From Clostridiales bacterium (GTDB taxonomy: Bacteria; Bacillota; Clostridia; Christensenellales; Pumilibacteraceae): a stretch of 64,000 bases of DNA. Location of the stretch: the NCBI GenBank assembly GCA_022508365.1, contig JAFLVH010000001.1, positions 62,001 through 126,000 of the forward strand, given 5' to 3'. Shown one piece after another: positions 53,264-62,174 of this stretch; the first letter of the stretch is position 1; each line of letters opens with the position of its first letter. The notes below the pieces were generated by a model. It saw nothing but the letters and a program-made list of their open reading frames with translations, ran no database searches and was not told the DNA's origin. The translations under genes and the position numbers were made by a program.

Positions 53264-55324
53264 ATGGCGTTTAAGGACAAAGCGAAAATCATAGGAAATG
53301 CGCTACTCCGCTTTTTAAAGACAAACTACTTGATGGTGGCGTACGTGTTTGCGTCCGTCTTTATCGAGCTGACCGGCATTGTCGTTACGTCCGGCAGGTT
53401 TTACATGACCTCGCCATGGCTGTATCTGTCGCTGCTTGCGCTTATGTGCCTCATCTCGCAATACCTGCCCGGGCACAAATCGCGCTACGCGTTTTTTATG
53501 TGCCTAATCATAGCCAACTTTGTGCTGGACTTTGTGTTTTTGGTCATATTCGACAGCACGGGCGGCACCATATTCGATTTTGCCATGCTCAATCTGCGCC
53601 AGGACGCCATGCAGATAATGGAATATGTGCCCATGAGCTTTACCTACATTTTTGTATCCGCGCTTATCATCGTGCTGTACGGCACGCTCGGGTTTATGTT
53701 TATCAAGCGCATGCCGCAGCCTAACTCGTCTGTTTCCGCCAAAGTGACCACCGCGGCGCTCGGCGCGGTTGTTATCATGGGCAACGTTATGCTGTCCGTC
53801 TTGGGCAACATTCATTACAATTCCAACGACCTAAACTATAAGCTGTACCAGACCGAGACCGGCACGTACTCCAACAAGGGCATAGTCGGCAATCTGTACA
53901 ACGAGATTGTGCGCGGACTGTGGTTTTCGGACATTGACGTGGGCGACCTCGACGAGCTGCACGACTTTATCTACAAAAACACATCCGAGCGCACCGACTA
54001 TACGGGCAAGGCCGCAGGCTATAACGTGGTGACAATACTGTGCGAAAGCTTTGAATGGTTCACCTTCCTTTACGACGCCGACAGATACCCCAACGGCTTT
54101 GCCGCCGAGGCAAACGACGTGCGCTCCGCAGACGACATAAAAGCGGCGCTCCGTCAGCTTTTCCCCAATTTTTACAGAATGTACGAGAGCAAATCCACAA
54201 TAATACTCGACAATGCGCACTCACTGGAAAAAACCGACATTTCGGAGAACAAGGCAATATTGGGCAACTACCCGCTGTTAAACCAGTACGTCAACTACGG
54301 ATATCCCGAAAACACCATTCCGTACAGCATGCCCAACGTCTTGAAAACCTTGTTTAATGTTGAAAGCAATTCCTTCCACAACGGCAGCACCACATTCTAC
54401 AACCGAAATATCCACCACACGCACGCGCTTGGGTTTAACAGCTTTACGGCGTCCGAACAGATATACACCGAGGAAAACGTCGGGGGCGGCGGACTTGGCG
54501 AGCGCAATCTGGACTCCATTATGTTCGACACCTGCAAGGCGGAGATGTTCCCCACGGATCGCAGGTTCAACACCTTTATAACAACAATCACCATGCACGG
54601 TCAATACGCCGAGCGCGACAACCTGCAGGCTAACTACGCCAAGATGGACAGCTACGGAATCCTCCCCTACGACGAGGACAACGAGGACGCCAACGCGCTG
54701 CGCTACTACTGCGCCGCAGGCATGGACACCGACAAGGCGATAGGCATCATGCTCGACTATTTGGACGAAAAGGGTCTTGCCGACAACACGCTTATCACCA
54801 TGTTCGGCGACCACAACGCCTACTATCAAGGCATAAGCAACTACGTGAAAAACGTGTATTTTTCGAGCCACGCCAACTACACCGAGCTGTACCGCGTGCC
54901 CGTAATGATTAAGGTGGGCAACCGCGACATGGGCAACCCCCATATAAACAAGTTCACGTGCGTAGCCGACATCTATCCCACCATACTCGACCTTTTGGAC
55001 GTGACGGTGTTTACCAATCTGACCTACGGCGTAAGCGCGTTCTCCGACGAGGAATCGATATTGTATTCACGCGCGTACGATAGGTTCCTCACCGACAAGG
55101 TTTTCTTTAACAGTCTCAGCAACGTTCTTTACAAGGCGGCGGACGTGGACTCCGACTACATCAAGGAAATAGAGGAGCGTGCGACAGTGCTGCTCAACAA
55201 GATTTCGCACGTAAACAGAATCTTTGCCGCCGACTACTTTAAGAAAAACAAAAACGAATTCAACACGCTTTTGCGCTCGGTAAACGAGCACGCACTCGGC
55301 ACGGCAAAGTCCGCCGACGCATAG
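53264..55324 (+). CDS. LTA synthase-like membrane sulfatase-fold phosphoglycerol transferase
   Basis: Transfers glycerol phosphate (or a related head group) on the outer membrane face to build lipoteichoic acid-like polymers. Five membrane helices lie within residues 20-182, then an extracellular alkaline-phosphatase-superfamily domain. Metal and catalytic residues line up with LtaS: Glu261 in TILCESFE, the nucleophile Thr324 in LEKTDISEN, and Asp516-His517 in MFGDHNAY. The phrase FHNGSTTFYNRNIHHTHALGF is also typical. At 686 residues it is close to LtaS length (about 650). It follows the membrane-protein gene by one base. It differs from housekeeping LtaS in the EKTD (rather than GKTSD) context, so the donor may differ. 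Confidence 0.88.
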   Translation: MAFKDKAKIIGNALLRFLKTNYLMVAYVFASVFIELTGIVVTSGRFYMTSPWLYLSLLALMCLISQYLPGHKSRYAFFMCLIIANFVLDFVFLVIFDSTGGTIFDFAMLNLRQDAMQIMEYVPMSFTYIFVSALIIVLYGTLGFMFIKRMPQPNSSVSAKVTTAALGAVVIMGNVMLSVLGNIHYNSNDLNYKLYQTETGTYSNKGIVGNLYNEIVRGLWFSDIDVGDLDELHDFIYKNTSERTDYTGKAAGYNVVTILCESFEWFTFLYDADRYPNGFAAEANDVRSADDIKAALRQLFPNFYRMYESKSTIILDNAHSLEKTDISENKAILGNYPLLNQYVNYGYPENTIPYSMPNVLKTLFNVESNSFHNGSTTFYNRNIHHTHALGFNSFTASEQIYTEENVGGGGLGERNLDSIMFDTCKAEMFPTDRRFNTFITTITMHGQYAERDNLQANYAKMDSYGILPYDEDNEDANALRYYCAAGMDTDKAIGIMLDYLDEKGLADNTLITMFGDHNAYYQGISNYVKNVYFSSHANYTELYRVPVMIKVGNRDMGNPHINKFTCVADIYPTILDLLDVTVFTNLTYGVSAFSDEESILYSRAYDRFLTDKVFFNSLSNVLYKAADVDSDYIKEIEERATVLLNKISHVNRIFAADYFKKNKNEFNTLLRSVNEHALGTAKSADA

Positions 55325-55366
55325 CAAGCTTTTAGCCTGCATACAGTTTTCCAAAAACACAGCACA

Positions 55367-56941
55367 ATGAAAAAAAGCCTTTCACACAATCTGCAGCCGC
55401 TGCTTTTCGGCTGTCTTACCGGCATAATTTGCGGCGCGGTTATCGCGCTGTTTTTGGTGTGCGCGCGCGTGGTGGCACGCTTTGCTTCTTCCGTGTATTC
55501 GCTGCCGCACACGCTTCTTGCCGTCACATGCACGATTATACTAGTCATTTTGTGCTGTCTTATCACCGCGGTTATTCAAATACTGGTCCCCGCCGCAAAG
55601 GGCAGCGGAATTCCGCTAAGCGAGGCGGCGGCGCGCGGCATGCTAAAGGTAAAGTGGCTTAGGTCGGCGGCGGCGCTAATAGCCGGCAGCATATTGGCGT
55701 TTTTGAGCGGAATGCCGCTGGGCAGCGAAGGTCCGTCTATTGGCGTGGGCGGCATGATCGGCGAGGGCGTGGGCAGAATCGCCAAAAAGCCGATACAGCT
55801 AAGGCGCTGTCTCATAACCGGCGGAGCGAGCGCAGGCCTTGCCGTCGCGTTTAACGCACCGCTCACCGGCGTGGCGTTTGCCCTGGAGGAGACGCACCGC
55901 AGATTTACCCCCACAATACTTCTTGCCGCGTTCAGCGCGGTGGTGCCGGCAGTAATAACCGCGCAATTAATGTACTGGGGATTTTCGCAAAGCACTTATC
56001 TTTACGGACTGGGCGTGCGCCCTGGCATGGCGGCTCTGCCGTTTTTGCAGCAGAAAAACTACACCACGGTGTCGGAACTCTTTTCGGTGTGCGCCGTCGC
56101 TGTGGTTAGCGGAATATTGTGCGCGCTTTTTGCAACCGCGTTCAACCGAAGCGTATTCGCTTTGAGCAAGCTGTTCGGCAAAATAAACAACGCTTTTTTG
56201 CGCCTGCTTCCGGCGTTTTTGCTGACGGTGGTGTGCGGACTGTGCATGCACGAAGTCATCGGCAGCGGCGAGGCGACCTTTGAGCACGTGGAGATAGCCA
56301 CGGCGGCAGGCCTACTCGTCCTTTTGATAGCCATAAGATTTGTCATGACGGTGACGTCGAGCGGCGTGGGCGCAACGGGCGGATTGTTTTTGCCGATGAT
56401 AGCGATAGGCGGAATAACGGGCACCTTAATCGCCAAGGTTGCCATACTCTGCGGCATGAGCGAAGCTTTTGCGTTTAACGTAATAATGCTGACGATATCT
56501 GCGTTTTTCGCCGCGACAACGTTTGCACCCATAAGCGCCGTTATCATGTGCGTGGAGCTTACGGCAAGCTTTGCAAACCTACTGCCCTGCGCGGTGGCTG
56601 TGGCTATTGCAACCGCGGTTTCGGGGCTGCTCCGCACAAGTCCGCTGTACGAGCACATGATGGAAAACCTGTACAAGCAGACCGTTGTACCCGGCGACTT
56701 TGTTACTGTCAGCGGCACGATACCAAAGGGCTCGTTTGTATGCGGCAGGCGCGTGCGCGACATATTGTGGCCGCATAACTCGCTTGTCACGGCGCTAAGC
56801 CGCGGCGAAACGGAGATTGTGCCTGACGGCGAAACCGTGCTGATAGAGGGCGATACACTTACCGTCCGCGCGGAAAACGTGGACAAAAAAGAGTTCACCG
56901 CGCAAATGCAAGACTACATTACCGCAAGCGCTACCGATTAG
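55367..56941 (+). CDS. ClC family chloride channel/exchanger with C-terminal TrkA-C domain
   Basis: A membrane protein of 524 residues. ClC selectivity motifs are visible: GSGIP at about residues 79-83, GMPLGSEGPSIGVG near 118-131 (with the gating Glu), and GVAFALEE near 167-174; GATGGLFLPM near 340 is the third signature. The last 70 residues (GTIPKGSFVCGRRVRDI to DGETVLIEGDTLTVRAENV) form a TrkA-C/RCK_C ligand-binding domain. It should exchange chloride or fluoride for protons or conduct them passively. It starts 42 bases after the LTA-synthase gene and may share its transcript. Confidence 0.93.
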   Translation: MKKSLSHNLQPLLFGCLTGIICGAVIALFLVCARVVARFASSVYSLPHTLLAVTCTIILVILCCLITAVIQILVPAAKGSGIPLSEAAARGMLKVKWLRSAAALIAGSILAFLSGMPLGSEGPSIGVGGMIGEGVGRIAKKPIQLRRCLITGGASAGLAVAFNAPLTGVAFALEETHRRFTPTILLAAFSAVVPAVITAQLMYWGFSQSTYLYGLGVRPGMAALPFLQQKNYTTVSELFSVCAVAVVSGILCALFATAFNRSVFALSKLFGKINNAFLRLLPAFLLTVVCGLCMHEVIGSGEATFEHVEIATAAGLLVLLIAIRFVMTVTSSGVGATGGLFLPMIAIGGITGTLIAKVAILCGMSEAFAFNVIMLTISAFFAATTFAPISAVIMCVELTASFANLLPCAVAVAIATAVSGLLRTSPLYEHMMENLYKQTVVPGDFVTVSGTIPKGSFVCGRRVRDILWPHNSLVTALSRGETEIVPDGETVLIEGDTLTVRAENVDKKEFTAQMQDYITASATD

Positions 56942-56958
56942 AAAATGCTTAATAAACC

Positions 56959-56985
56959 AATGCTCCGTCCGAAACGGAGCATTTA
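56959..56985 (+). terminator. Hairpin terminator after the ClC gene
   Basis: AATGCTCCGT (56959-56968) and ACGGAGCATT (56974-56983) with a 5-base loop; the following tract TTAATTTA is only moderately T-rich. Confidence 0.65.
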
Positions 56986-57010
56986 ATTTATGATAAAATT
57001 CATAAAAATA

Positions 57011-57039
57011 TTGACACAAAATGAACACAATGCTATAAT
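57011..57039 (+). promoter_or_regulatory. Perfect consensus sigma-A promoter
   Basis: TTGACA (57011-57016), 17-base spacer and TATAAT (57034-57039), upstream of the 167-residue membrane protein gene, which should therefore be strongly expressed. Confidence 0.92.
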
Positions 57040-57072
57040 TATCATAAATATTTAAAGGAGGTAAAAGATTAT

Positions 57073-57576
57073 ATGGCAAAGAAGAAACTTAACGTCATCG
57101 GCATCGTGTTTGCGGCGCTTATACTTGTAGGGCTTGTACTCGCAATAGTTGGTATGTGCACTCCGATTTTAAGCAACGGTGATCTCAAAGTCTCGGTAGG
57201 CTTGTTCGACGAGGAATGGTCAAAACTCGAGAAATTAAGCGAAAGTATGCCCAACCTCAACGTTCCGTCTCGCACGTTTACTATTATTGCGTTTGTCGTG
57301 TTGCTTATCGGTGCGGTTGTAGCGGTATTAAGCGCAGTGCTCGATATGATTGGCAAGGGCAATAAATTCATCGGCCTTGGCGGCGGCGCAGTTGCAGTCC
57401 TGGGCGGCATACTCGTACTTATAGCCGGACTTGTACTTGCGAGCGATTTCACCGAATACAGCAAGATCGTTGACCAAACCATAAGCGCCGGCGCGGGCAT
57501 TTGGCTCGGCTTTATCGGCGGTCTTTTGGCAGGCGTTCCCGCTATCCTCGGTGCTCTAAAAGTAGGACAAAAGTAA
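57073..57576 (+). CDS. Small four-helix membrane protein of unknown function
   Basis: The 167-residue product has four hydrophobic segments: IGIVFAALILVGLVLAIVG (about 9-27), FTIIAFVVLLIGAVVAVLS (about 69-87), a Gly-rich FIGLGGGAVAVLGGILVLIA (about 99-118), and IWLGFIGGLLAGVPAILGAL (about 143-162). An extracellular or cytoplasmic loop of about 40 residues follows helix 1. The fold resembles tetraspan proteins but no family is recognised. It has a very strong AAAGGAGG ribosome site, a perfect promoter and a terminator, so it is a single-gene, probably abundant, product. Confidence 0.85.
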   Translation: MAKKKLNVIGIVFAALILVGLVLAIVGMCTPILSNGDLKVSVGLFDEEWSKLEKLSESMPNLNVPSRTFTIIAFVVLLIGAVVAVLSAVLDMIGKGNKFIGLGGGAVAVLGGILVLIAGLVLASDFTEYSKIVDQTISAGAGIWLGFIGGLLAGVPAILGALKVGQK

Positions 57577-57597
57577 AACTACATTAATACTTCTTAA

Positions 57598-57628
57598 CAA
57601 AAAAAGCGGGCGTAACGCCCGTTTTTTT
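57598..57628 (+). terminator. Rho-independent terminator
   Basis: CGGGCG-TAA-CGCCCG followed by TTTTTTT (57622-57628) and preceded by an A-run, so it may also act for the convergent GH36-like operon. Confidence 0.9.
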
Positions 57629-57674
57629 GTTGAAGAAATTTATAATTAACCGCGCTTCAACGCAACGATATTGT

Positions 57675-57702
57675 CAATTCTCAATTCTTAATTCTTAATT
57701 AA
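57675..57702. repeat. TAATTCT heptamer array at the 3' end of the GH36-like gene
   Basis: CAATTCT, CAATTCT, TAATTCT, TAATTAA. The TAA stop of the GH36-like gene (57699-57701) lies in the last unit. Confidence 0.75.
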
Positions 57703-59336
57703 TAGTCCGCCACCTGCAATATGTGAAACACGTATGTGCCCTTTGACTCCAGCGGAATGCCGCAGGACATGAGCGCCGCGCCGGAAAAGGTTTTGTTTTG
57801 TTCGCGCACGTGGTACAGGTTATGCTCGTCCAGCCCGTAGAACTTTACTCGCCACTTCTTTTGCGCCTCGCACACGGCATACGCGCGCGACTTGTCCTTG
57901 CTCACCGCCATGCGGCAGGAGCCCGATTTGTCGTGCTGGCGGTACATATCTCCGCGCATGACGGATAGGGCGTCGTCCTGATAGGACAGCATTTGCGCGC
58001 GCACCGCGCGTTTTATTCCGTCCGACAGATCTTGCGGCAATTCGTAGCCAAGCGTGCCCAGCGTGGCAAGGTCAAACCTCTGCTTAAAATCCTCCGCAGG
58101 CAGCGGACAAATGATATTGCGCACCAGCCCGAGCGGATGACAGAATGCAAATTCCTTGCCGATCCTGTCCGACCGTATCCCAAAGTCCACACGCAGCCCG
58201 GAAAACGCAGTTGTAAGCCCGTCCATTAGCATAAACATGCCGCGCGCGTACTTTGCCTGCGCCATAGGCTCGGGCGCGTCTATCGTCACGTAGTGCACGT
58301 CGTATTGCTCTATTATGCCGCTTAGCTTTTCCAAAAGCGCAAGCGTGTGTTCGTCCGAGTAGTCGTACTTATATTTGTTCTCGCTCTTTTTGCACAGCGG
58401 ACTGTACAGCACGCTGTTCTTATCTATATTCTCTCTGCTCACGCGCAGTCCTAATGCTATCCCATGCTCCTTGCACGCTGCGGCAAGCTTCTGCACGTCC
58501 GCCGCAGCGCTTCCTCCGCAGTCCAAGGCAACCACGCCAAAGCCTATCTCCACTGCCGCCGAAACGGACATTTCGCCCCTTTGCAAAAACAGCACCGTGG
58601 GGACGCGCTCGTTCAGCCCGTCCTGTCTCTGCCGCAAAATATCGTGGAATATGCGCGTAATGCCGCCGAGACCGCAGTCCGAATACACGCACAGCATTTC
58701 CGGGCAGGTCGCGCTGTGCCCCGGCTCAAGCTTGATTTCGCCGTCGATATCGCACGACACGGAAGCATTGCCGTCCGCCGCAATCGCGCCGTCCGCCGCC
58801 GCGCACAAAAACCCGTATGCGTCGCCGTGCCGTTCGTTAAGCCCCTCGCAGGTGGCAACGGCCAAGTACCCTACGCCCTTGGTGGAATTGTTGTATCCGT
58901 CCGCCACAACAATGTCGCAGCCGTTTCCGCACGCAACGGACTGCGCTGCGGAACAAAGCGCCACCGCGCCGCTTCCAAAGTTTTCTATCTCCGCCTTACG
59001 TGTAAATCCGCCGCGCGGATTGGGCGTGTAAAACAGGTGAGCTTTGAGCCCTATGGTCTTTTCCGTAAGCGTCACGTGCAGCGTTTTTTCTTCCTGCTCC
59101 TCTACTTCCGCGCCGTCAAACAAAAAGTGTAAGTCCTGCTTTTTTCCGTCCGCGCCTATCTTTTTAACGGACAGCTCGGGGACCTTTGCAGCGCCCGCAT
59201 TAAGCGCGCGCAAATCATCCTCCGGCTCGACGCGCTTGCCGAAGTATATGTGCATGGGCACGCCGTCCTCCAAGCCGAAGATATAGCACGCCTCGCCTGC
59301 CGACATATAAATAGTGTCGTTTTCTATTTTTATCAT
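57699..59336 (-). CDS. Divergent GH36 (alpha-galactosidase-related) protein
   Basis: The 545-residue product follows the GH36 plan. The N-terminal beta domain has IYFGKRVEPEDDL (about 30-42). The barrel contains KYKYDYSDEHTLALLEKL near 321-338, VTIDAPEPM where GH36 has KWDMNR (candidate nucleophile Asp353), and FGIRSDRIG where GH36 has the GGRxDxG acid/base (candidate Asp390). A C-terminal part LGTLGYELPQDLS...MRGDMYR follows. Tryptophans and other substrate residues of true alpha-galactosidases are missing, and the protein is about 180 residues shorter. No signal peptide is seen. It is the last gene of htpG-SDR-GH36. Activity is doubtful; family membership is likely. Confidence 0.65.
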   Translation of the reverse strand: MIKIENDTIYMSAGEACYIFGLEDGVPMHIYFGKRVEPEDDLRALNAGAAKVPELSVKKIGADGKKQDLHFLFDGAEVEEQEEKTLHVTLTEKTIGLKAHLFYTPNPRGGFTRKAEIENFGSGAVALCSAAQSVACGNGCDIVVADGYNNSTKGVGYLAVATCEGLNERHGDAYGFLCAAADGAIAADGNASVSCDIDGEIKLEPGHSATCPEMLCVYSDCGLGGITRIFHDILRQRQDGLNERVPTVLFLQRGEMSVSAAVEIGFGVVALDCGGSAAADVQKLAAACKEHGIALGLRVSRENIDKNSVLYSPLCKKSENKYKYDYSDEHTLALLEKLSGIIEQYDVHYVTIDAPEPMAQAKYARGMFMLMDGLTTAFSGLRVDFGIRSDRIGKEFAFCHPLGLVRNIICPLPAEDFKQRFDLATLGTLGYELPQDLSDGIKRAVRAQMLSYQDDALSVMRGDMYRQHDKSGSCRMAVSKDKSRAYAVCEAQKKWRVKFYGLDEHNLYHVREQNKTFSGAALMSCGIPLESKGTYVFHILQVADY

Positions 59337-59351
59337 CTTATCCGTCCCCTA

Positions 59352-60128
59352 CTAAAATAACTTAGCCGTCACATCCAAAAACAACTTTTGCGGCAGAACG
59401 TGCCGTAAAAAGTTTAGCGCTTTGTACTTAAAGCCCACTATATAAAGCGGCTTTTTGCATTTATTGCAGCACTTAAAAATCTTTTTTGCGGCAGGAGCTA
59501 ACTTCATCCTTTTATGCTCGCGGCCGTCTATTTTTTCCGCAGAAAGCTTAGGCGCGTCGCCGTAGCGCTCGCCGCCGTCCGAATACTTAATCCTGTTTGC
59601 GGTAAAGCTCGTTTGAATATCCCCCGGGCAAATCGCGCTTACACGTATGCCGTGGGGCTTTAGCTCCATGTACAGCCCGTATGCCGCCATGTTAACCGCC
59701 GCCTTGCTCGCGCAGTACATAGCGCGGTACGGCAACGCAAACAACGCGCACGCCGAGGAAATAAACGCGACGTTGCCGCCTTTTTTCATATACGTAAGCG
59801 CGCACTTTACAAGGTTGAGCGCGCCCGTAAAATTGAGCGCAAGCTGGCGCTCCACCTCTTCTATAGGCAGCAGCTCGGTGGCGCCCGACAGTCCGCCGCC
59901 GGCATTGGCAATTACGGTGTCTATCCTGCCGTAGCGATTGTACACATCTTCCACTGCGCTTTTTACTGCGGCGCAATCCGTTACGTCCACTGGAATGTCC
60001 GGCTCGGTCGCCGTTCGCGACATGCCTATTACGGTATGTCCGCTTTGGCGGTACAACCGCGCAAGCTCCTTCCCTATGCCGGAAGTACTGCCGGAGATTA
60101 TTACTACCTTTTGCGCCGTATTACTCAT
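59352..60128 (-). CDS. Short-chain dehydrogenase/reductase
   Basis: NAD(P)-dependent oxidoreductase of the classical SDR type, 258 residues. The cofactor motif SGSTSGIGKE lies at about 12-21, NAG at about 94-96, and the catalytic Ser and YxxxK in FISSACALFALPYRAMYCASK (Tyr and Lys near 153-157 in the usual spacing), followed by PGDIQTSF. The C-terminal 60 residues are basic and Cys/Lys-rich (KKIFKCCNKCKKPLYIVGFK), ending in a hydrophobic, possibly membrane-associating segment as in SDRs acting on lipids or sphingoid bases. It overlaps the end of htpG by 8 bases. The substrate is unknown. Confidence 0.9.
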   Translation of the reverse strand: MSNTAQKVVIISGSTSGIGKELARLYRQSGHTVIGMSRTATEPDIPVDVTDCAAVKSAVEDVYNRYGRIDTVIANAGGGLSGATELLPIEEVERQLALNFTGALNLVKCALTYMKKGGNVAFISSACALFALPYRAMYCASKAAVNMAAYGLYMELKPHGIRVSAICPGDIQTSFTANRIKYSDGGERYGDAPKLSAEKIDGREHKRMKLAPAAKKIFKCCNKCKKPLYIVGFKYKALNFLRHVLPQKLFLDVTAKLF

Positions 60129-61980
60129 TCGCTTTTTTGGTTGTCTTTTTTGCCTTTTGCGGCGCAGCCACGATAAGCCTGTTTATCGCCGCCAAAAATT
60201 CCGGCTCGGTCTTGTAGCCTTCCGCTATCAGCGCTTCGTTGTACAGCACCGTCACCGTGTCGGCAAACGCCTCTTCGGAAAGATCGTTCATGCCCATGAT
60301 GACCGGATGATTCATGTTAACCTGCAACACGCGCTGCGCCTTGACGCCTCCGCCCATCTGCGCCATTATGCGTTCCATCTCCAGCGACACGTCGCCCTTG
60401 GCGGCAAGGCACACGGGATAAGACTTCAGCTTGGCGGTTGCGGTTACAGTGGCCTTGCCGTTAAGCTTGTCCTCTATCCGCTTTAATAGGTCCTTGTCCT
60501 CCTGCTTTTGCGCGGTTACTTCGCCGCCGCCCGACGCGACGTTTTCAAACTTATGTCCGTCGTAGTTACCGAGCATGCGCGCGACAAACTCGTCCACCGC
60601 GTCCACAAAGTACAGCACGTCCTCGCCTTTTTCGCGTGCCAGCTCCAGCTGCGGCAGCATGGAAATCTTTTCCACCGTCTCGCCGCACGCGTACAGTATG
60701 GGCGCCTTTGTTCTTTTTTTGTCTTCCTTTAAAGGCACTTTTATGTCCAGCCCTTCCACATATTCCTTGTACGTGATGAGCTTTTTGTTCTTGTCCGAAT
60801 AGAACAACAGAATGTCCTTAAGCTTGTCCTTGTCCTCGCCGAAATTGTTGTACGCACCAAACTTGATAGCCTTGCCGAACTGACTGAATATCTTTTCGTA
60901 TTTTTCGCGGTCGTTTTTAAGCAGCTTGGTAAACTCGGCAAGAATTTTCTTTTCCAGTCCGTTAGCAATAGCCTTGAGCCGTCTGTCGTGCTGCAGGGTC
61001 TCGCGCGAAATGTTGAGCGCAAGGTCGGGCGTGTCCACCACGCCGCGCACAAAGCCCAAGTATTCGGGTAGCAAGCCTTCGCACGTTTCCATTATCATAA
61101 CGCCGTTGCAGTATAATGCAAGTCCGCGCTTGTAGTCCTTGGTGTAGTAGTCAAACGGCGGCTCGGCGGGCACAAACAGCAGCGCCGAATACGTCACCGC
61201 GCCCTCGACGCGCGTCATTATGTTGTGGACGGGAGTGCGGAAATCTCGGAACGTATGCATGTAAAAGTTGTCCAGCTCGTTTTCGCCGAGGTCGGACTTT
61301 TGCTTTTTCCACACGGGAATCATGGAGTTGAGCGTTTCTACCTCGCCGCTTTTGTCGTCATTTTCTTTTTCCATGCGTATGGGATAGCGAATGTAATCGG
61401 AATACTTTTTGACAAGCGCGGAAATGCGGAAGTATTCCAGAAACTCGGAATAGCTGTCGTCGTCAACGTCGTCCTTTAGCGTGAGTATTACGTCCGTGCC
61501 TGCATCCGCTCTTGTGGCAGGAAGAATGTCAAAGCCCTCTACGCCGTCGCTCACCCACATATATGCGTTTTGCGCGCCCACCTTTTTGGTGATTACCGTG
61601 ACAGATTTTGCCACCATAAACGCGGAATAGAACCCGACACCGAACTGACCTATAAGCTCGACGCCGTCCTTTGCGGCCTTTTCCTTTTTGAACGTTTCCG
61701 TACCGCTTGCCGCTATTACGCCGAGATTGTTCTCAAGCTCCTTTTCCGTCATGCCCACGCCGTTGTCCGTTATAGTAAGCGTGCGCGCCGTCTTGTCTGC
61801 TTTTATCTCTATGCAAAAGTCCGCGGCGAGCCTGCTGTCGGTAAGCGACATAAACCTGCGCTTGTCGATGGCGTCCGAAGCGTTGGAGATGAGCTCGCGC
61901 AAAAATATTTCGCGGTTAACGTAAATAGAGTTGACCACCAGGTCTAAAAGCTTTTGCGACTGTGCCTTGAATTTTTTCAT
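60121..61980 (-). CDS. htpG: Chaperone HtpG (Hsp90)
   Basis: ATP-dependent chaperone. GHKL ATP-binding motifs are complete: N-box FLRELISNASDAIDK near 26-40, TDNGVGMT near 71-78, and GQFGVGFYSAFMV near 113-125. The middle domain carries SRETLQHDRRLKAI with the Arg that contacts ATP near 330. The 619-residue length is normal. The C-terminus is Lys-rich (PQKAKKTTKKANE), echoing the lysine-rich tails of region 1. An AGGAG ribosome site precedes the ATG. The gene lies downstream of a 156-bp palindrome and heads a small operon. Confidence 0.97.
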   Translation of the reverse strand: MKKFKAQSQKLLDLVVNSIYVNREIFLRELISNASDAIDKRRFMSLTDSRLAADFCIEIKADKTARTLTITDNGVGMTEKELENNLGVIAASGTETFKKEKAAKDGVELIGQFGVGFYSAFMVAKSVTVITKKVGAQNAYMWVSDGVEGFDILPATRADAGTDVILTLKDDVDDDSYSEFLEYFRISALVKKYSDYIRYPIRMEKENDDKSGEVETLNSMIPVWKKQKSDLGENELDNFYMHTFRDFRTPVHNIMTRVEGAVTYSALLFVPAEPPFDYYTKDYKRGLALYCNGVMIMETCEGLLPEYLGFVRGVVDTPDLALNISRETLQHDRRLKAIANGLEKKILAEFTKLLKNDREKYEKIFSQFGKAIKFGAYNNFGEDKDKLKDILLFYSDKNKKLITYKEYVEGLDIKVPLKEDKKRTKAPILYACGETVEKISMLPQLELAREKGEDVLYFVDAVDEFVARMLGNYDGHKFENVASGGGEVTAQKQEDKDLLKRIEDKLNGKATVTATAKLKSYPVCLAAKGDVSLEMERIMAQMGGGVKAQRVLQVNMNHPVIMGMNDLSEEAFADTVTVLYNEALIAEGYKTEPEFLAAINRLIVAAPQKAKKTTKKANE

Positions 61981-62014
61981 AATATCTCCTTAAACAAACT
62001 CCACTGCGCGAAAA

Positions 62015-62170
62015 AGGACTTTGCATAAGTGACGCGTGAGAGTTGCGTAGAAAATTTTTGTGATACGAAGGATATGTGCCGTGGTAGTAGTGGAACTACG
62101 TCCGCGACACATAGACGCACGTAGCGCAAAAATTTGTAGCAAGACCGCGCACGAACTTGTGCAAAGTCCT
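62015..62170. repeat. 156-bp imperfect palindrome between yitT and htpG
   Basis: Arms AGGACTTTGCATAAGT (62015-62030) and ACTTGTGCAAAGTCCT (62155-62170) match except for one G-T pair. Further inner segments also mirror each other: GACGCG/GCGCAC, GTAGAAAATTTTTG / CAAAAATTTGTAGC, and GGTAGT/ACTACG around the central AGTGGA. No coding sequence is present. It has the form of a short non-autonomous mobile element (MITE-like) or a structured RNA. Confidence 0.75.
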
Positions 62171-62174
62171 ATAG

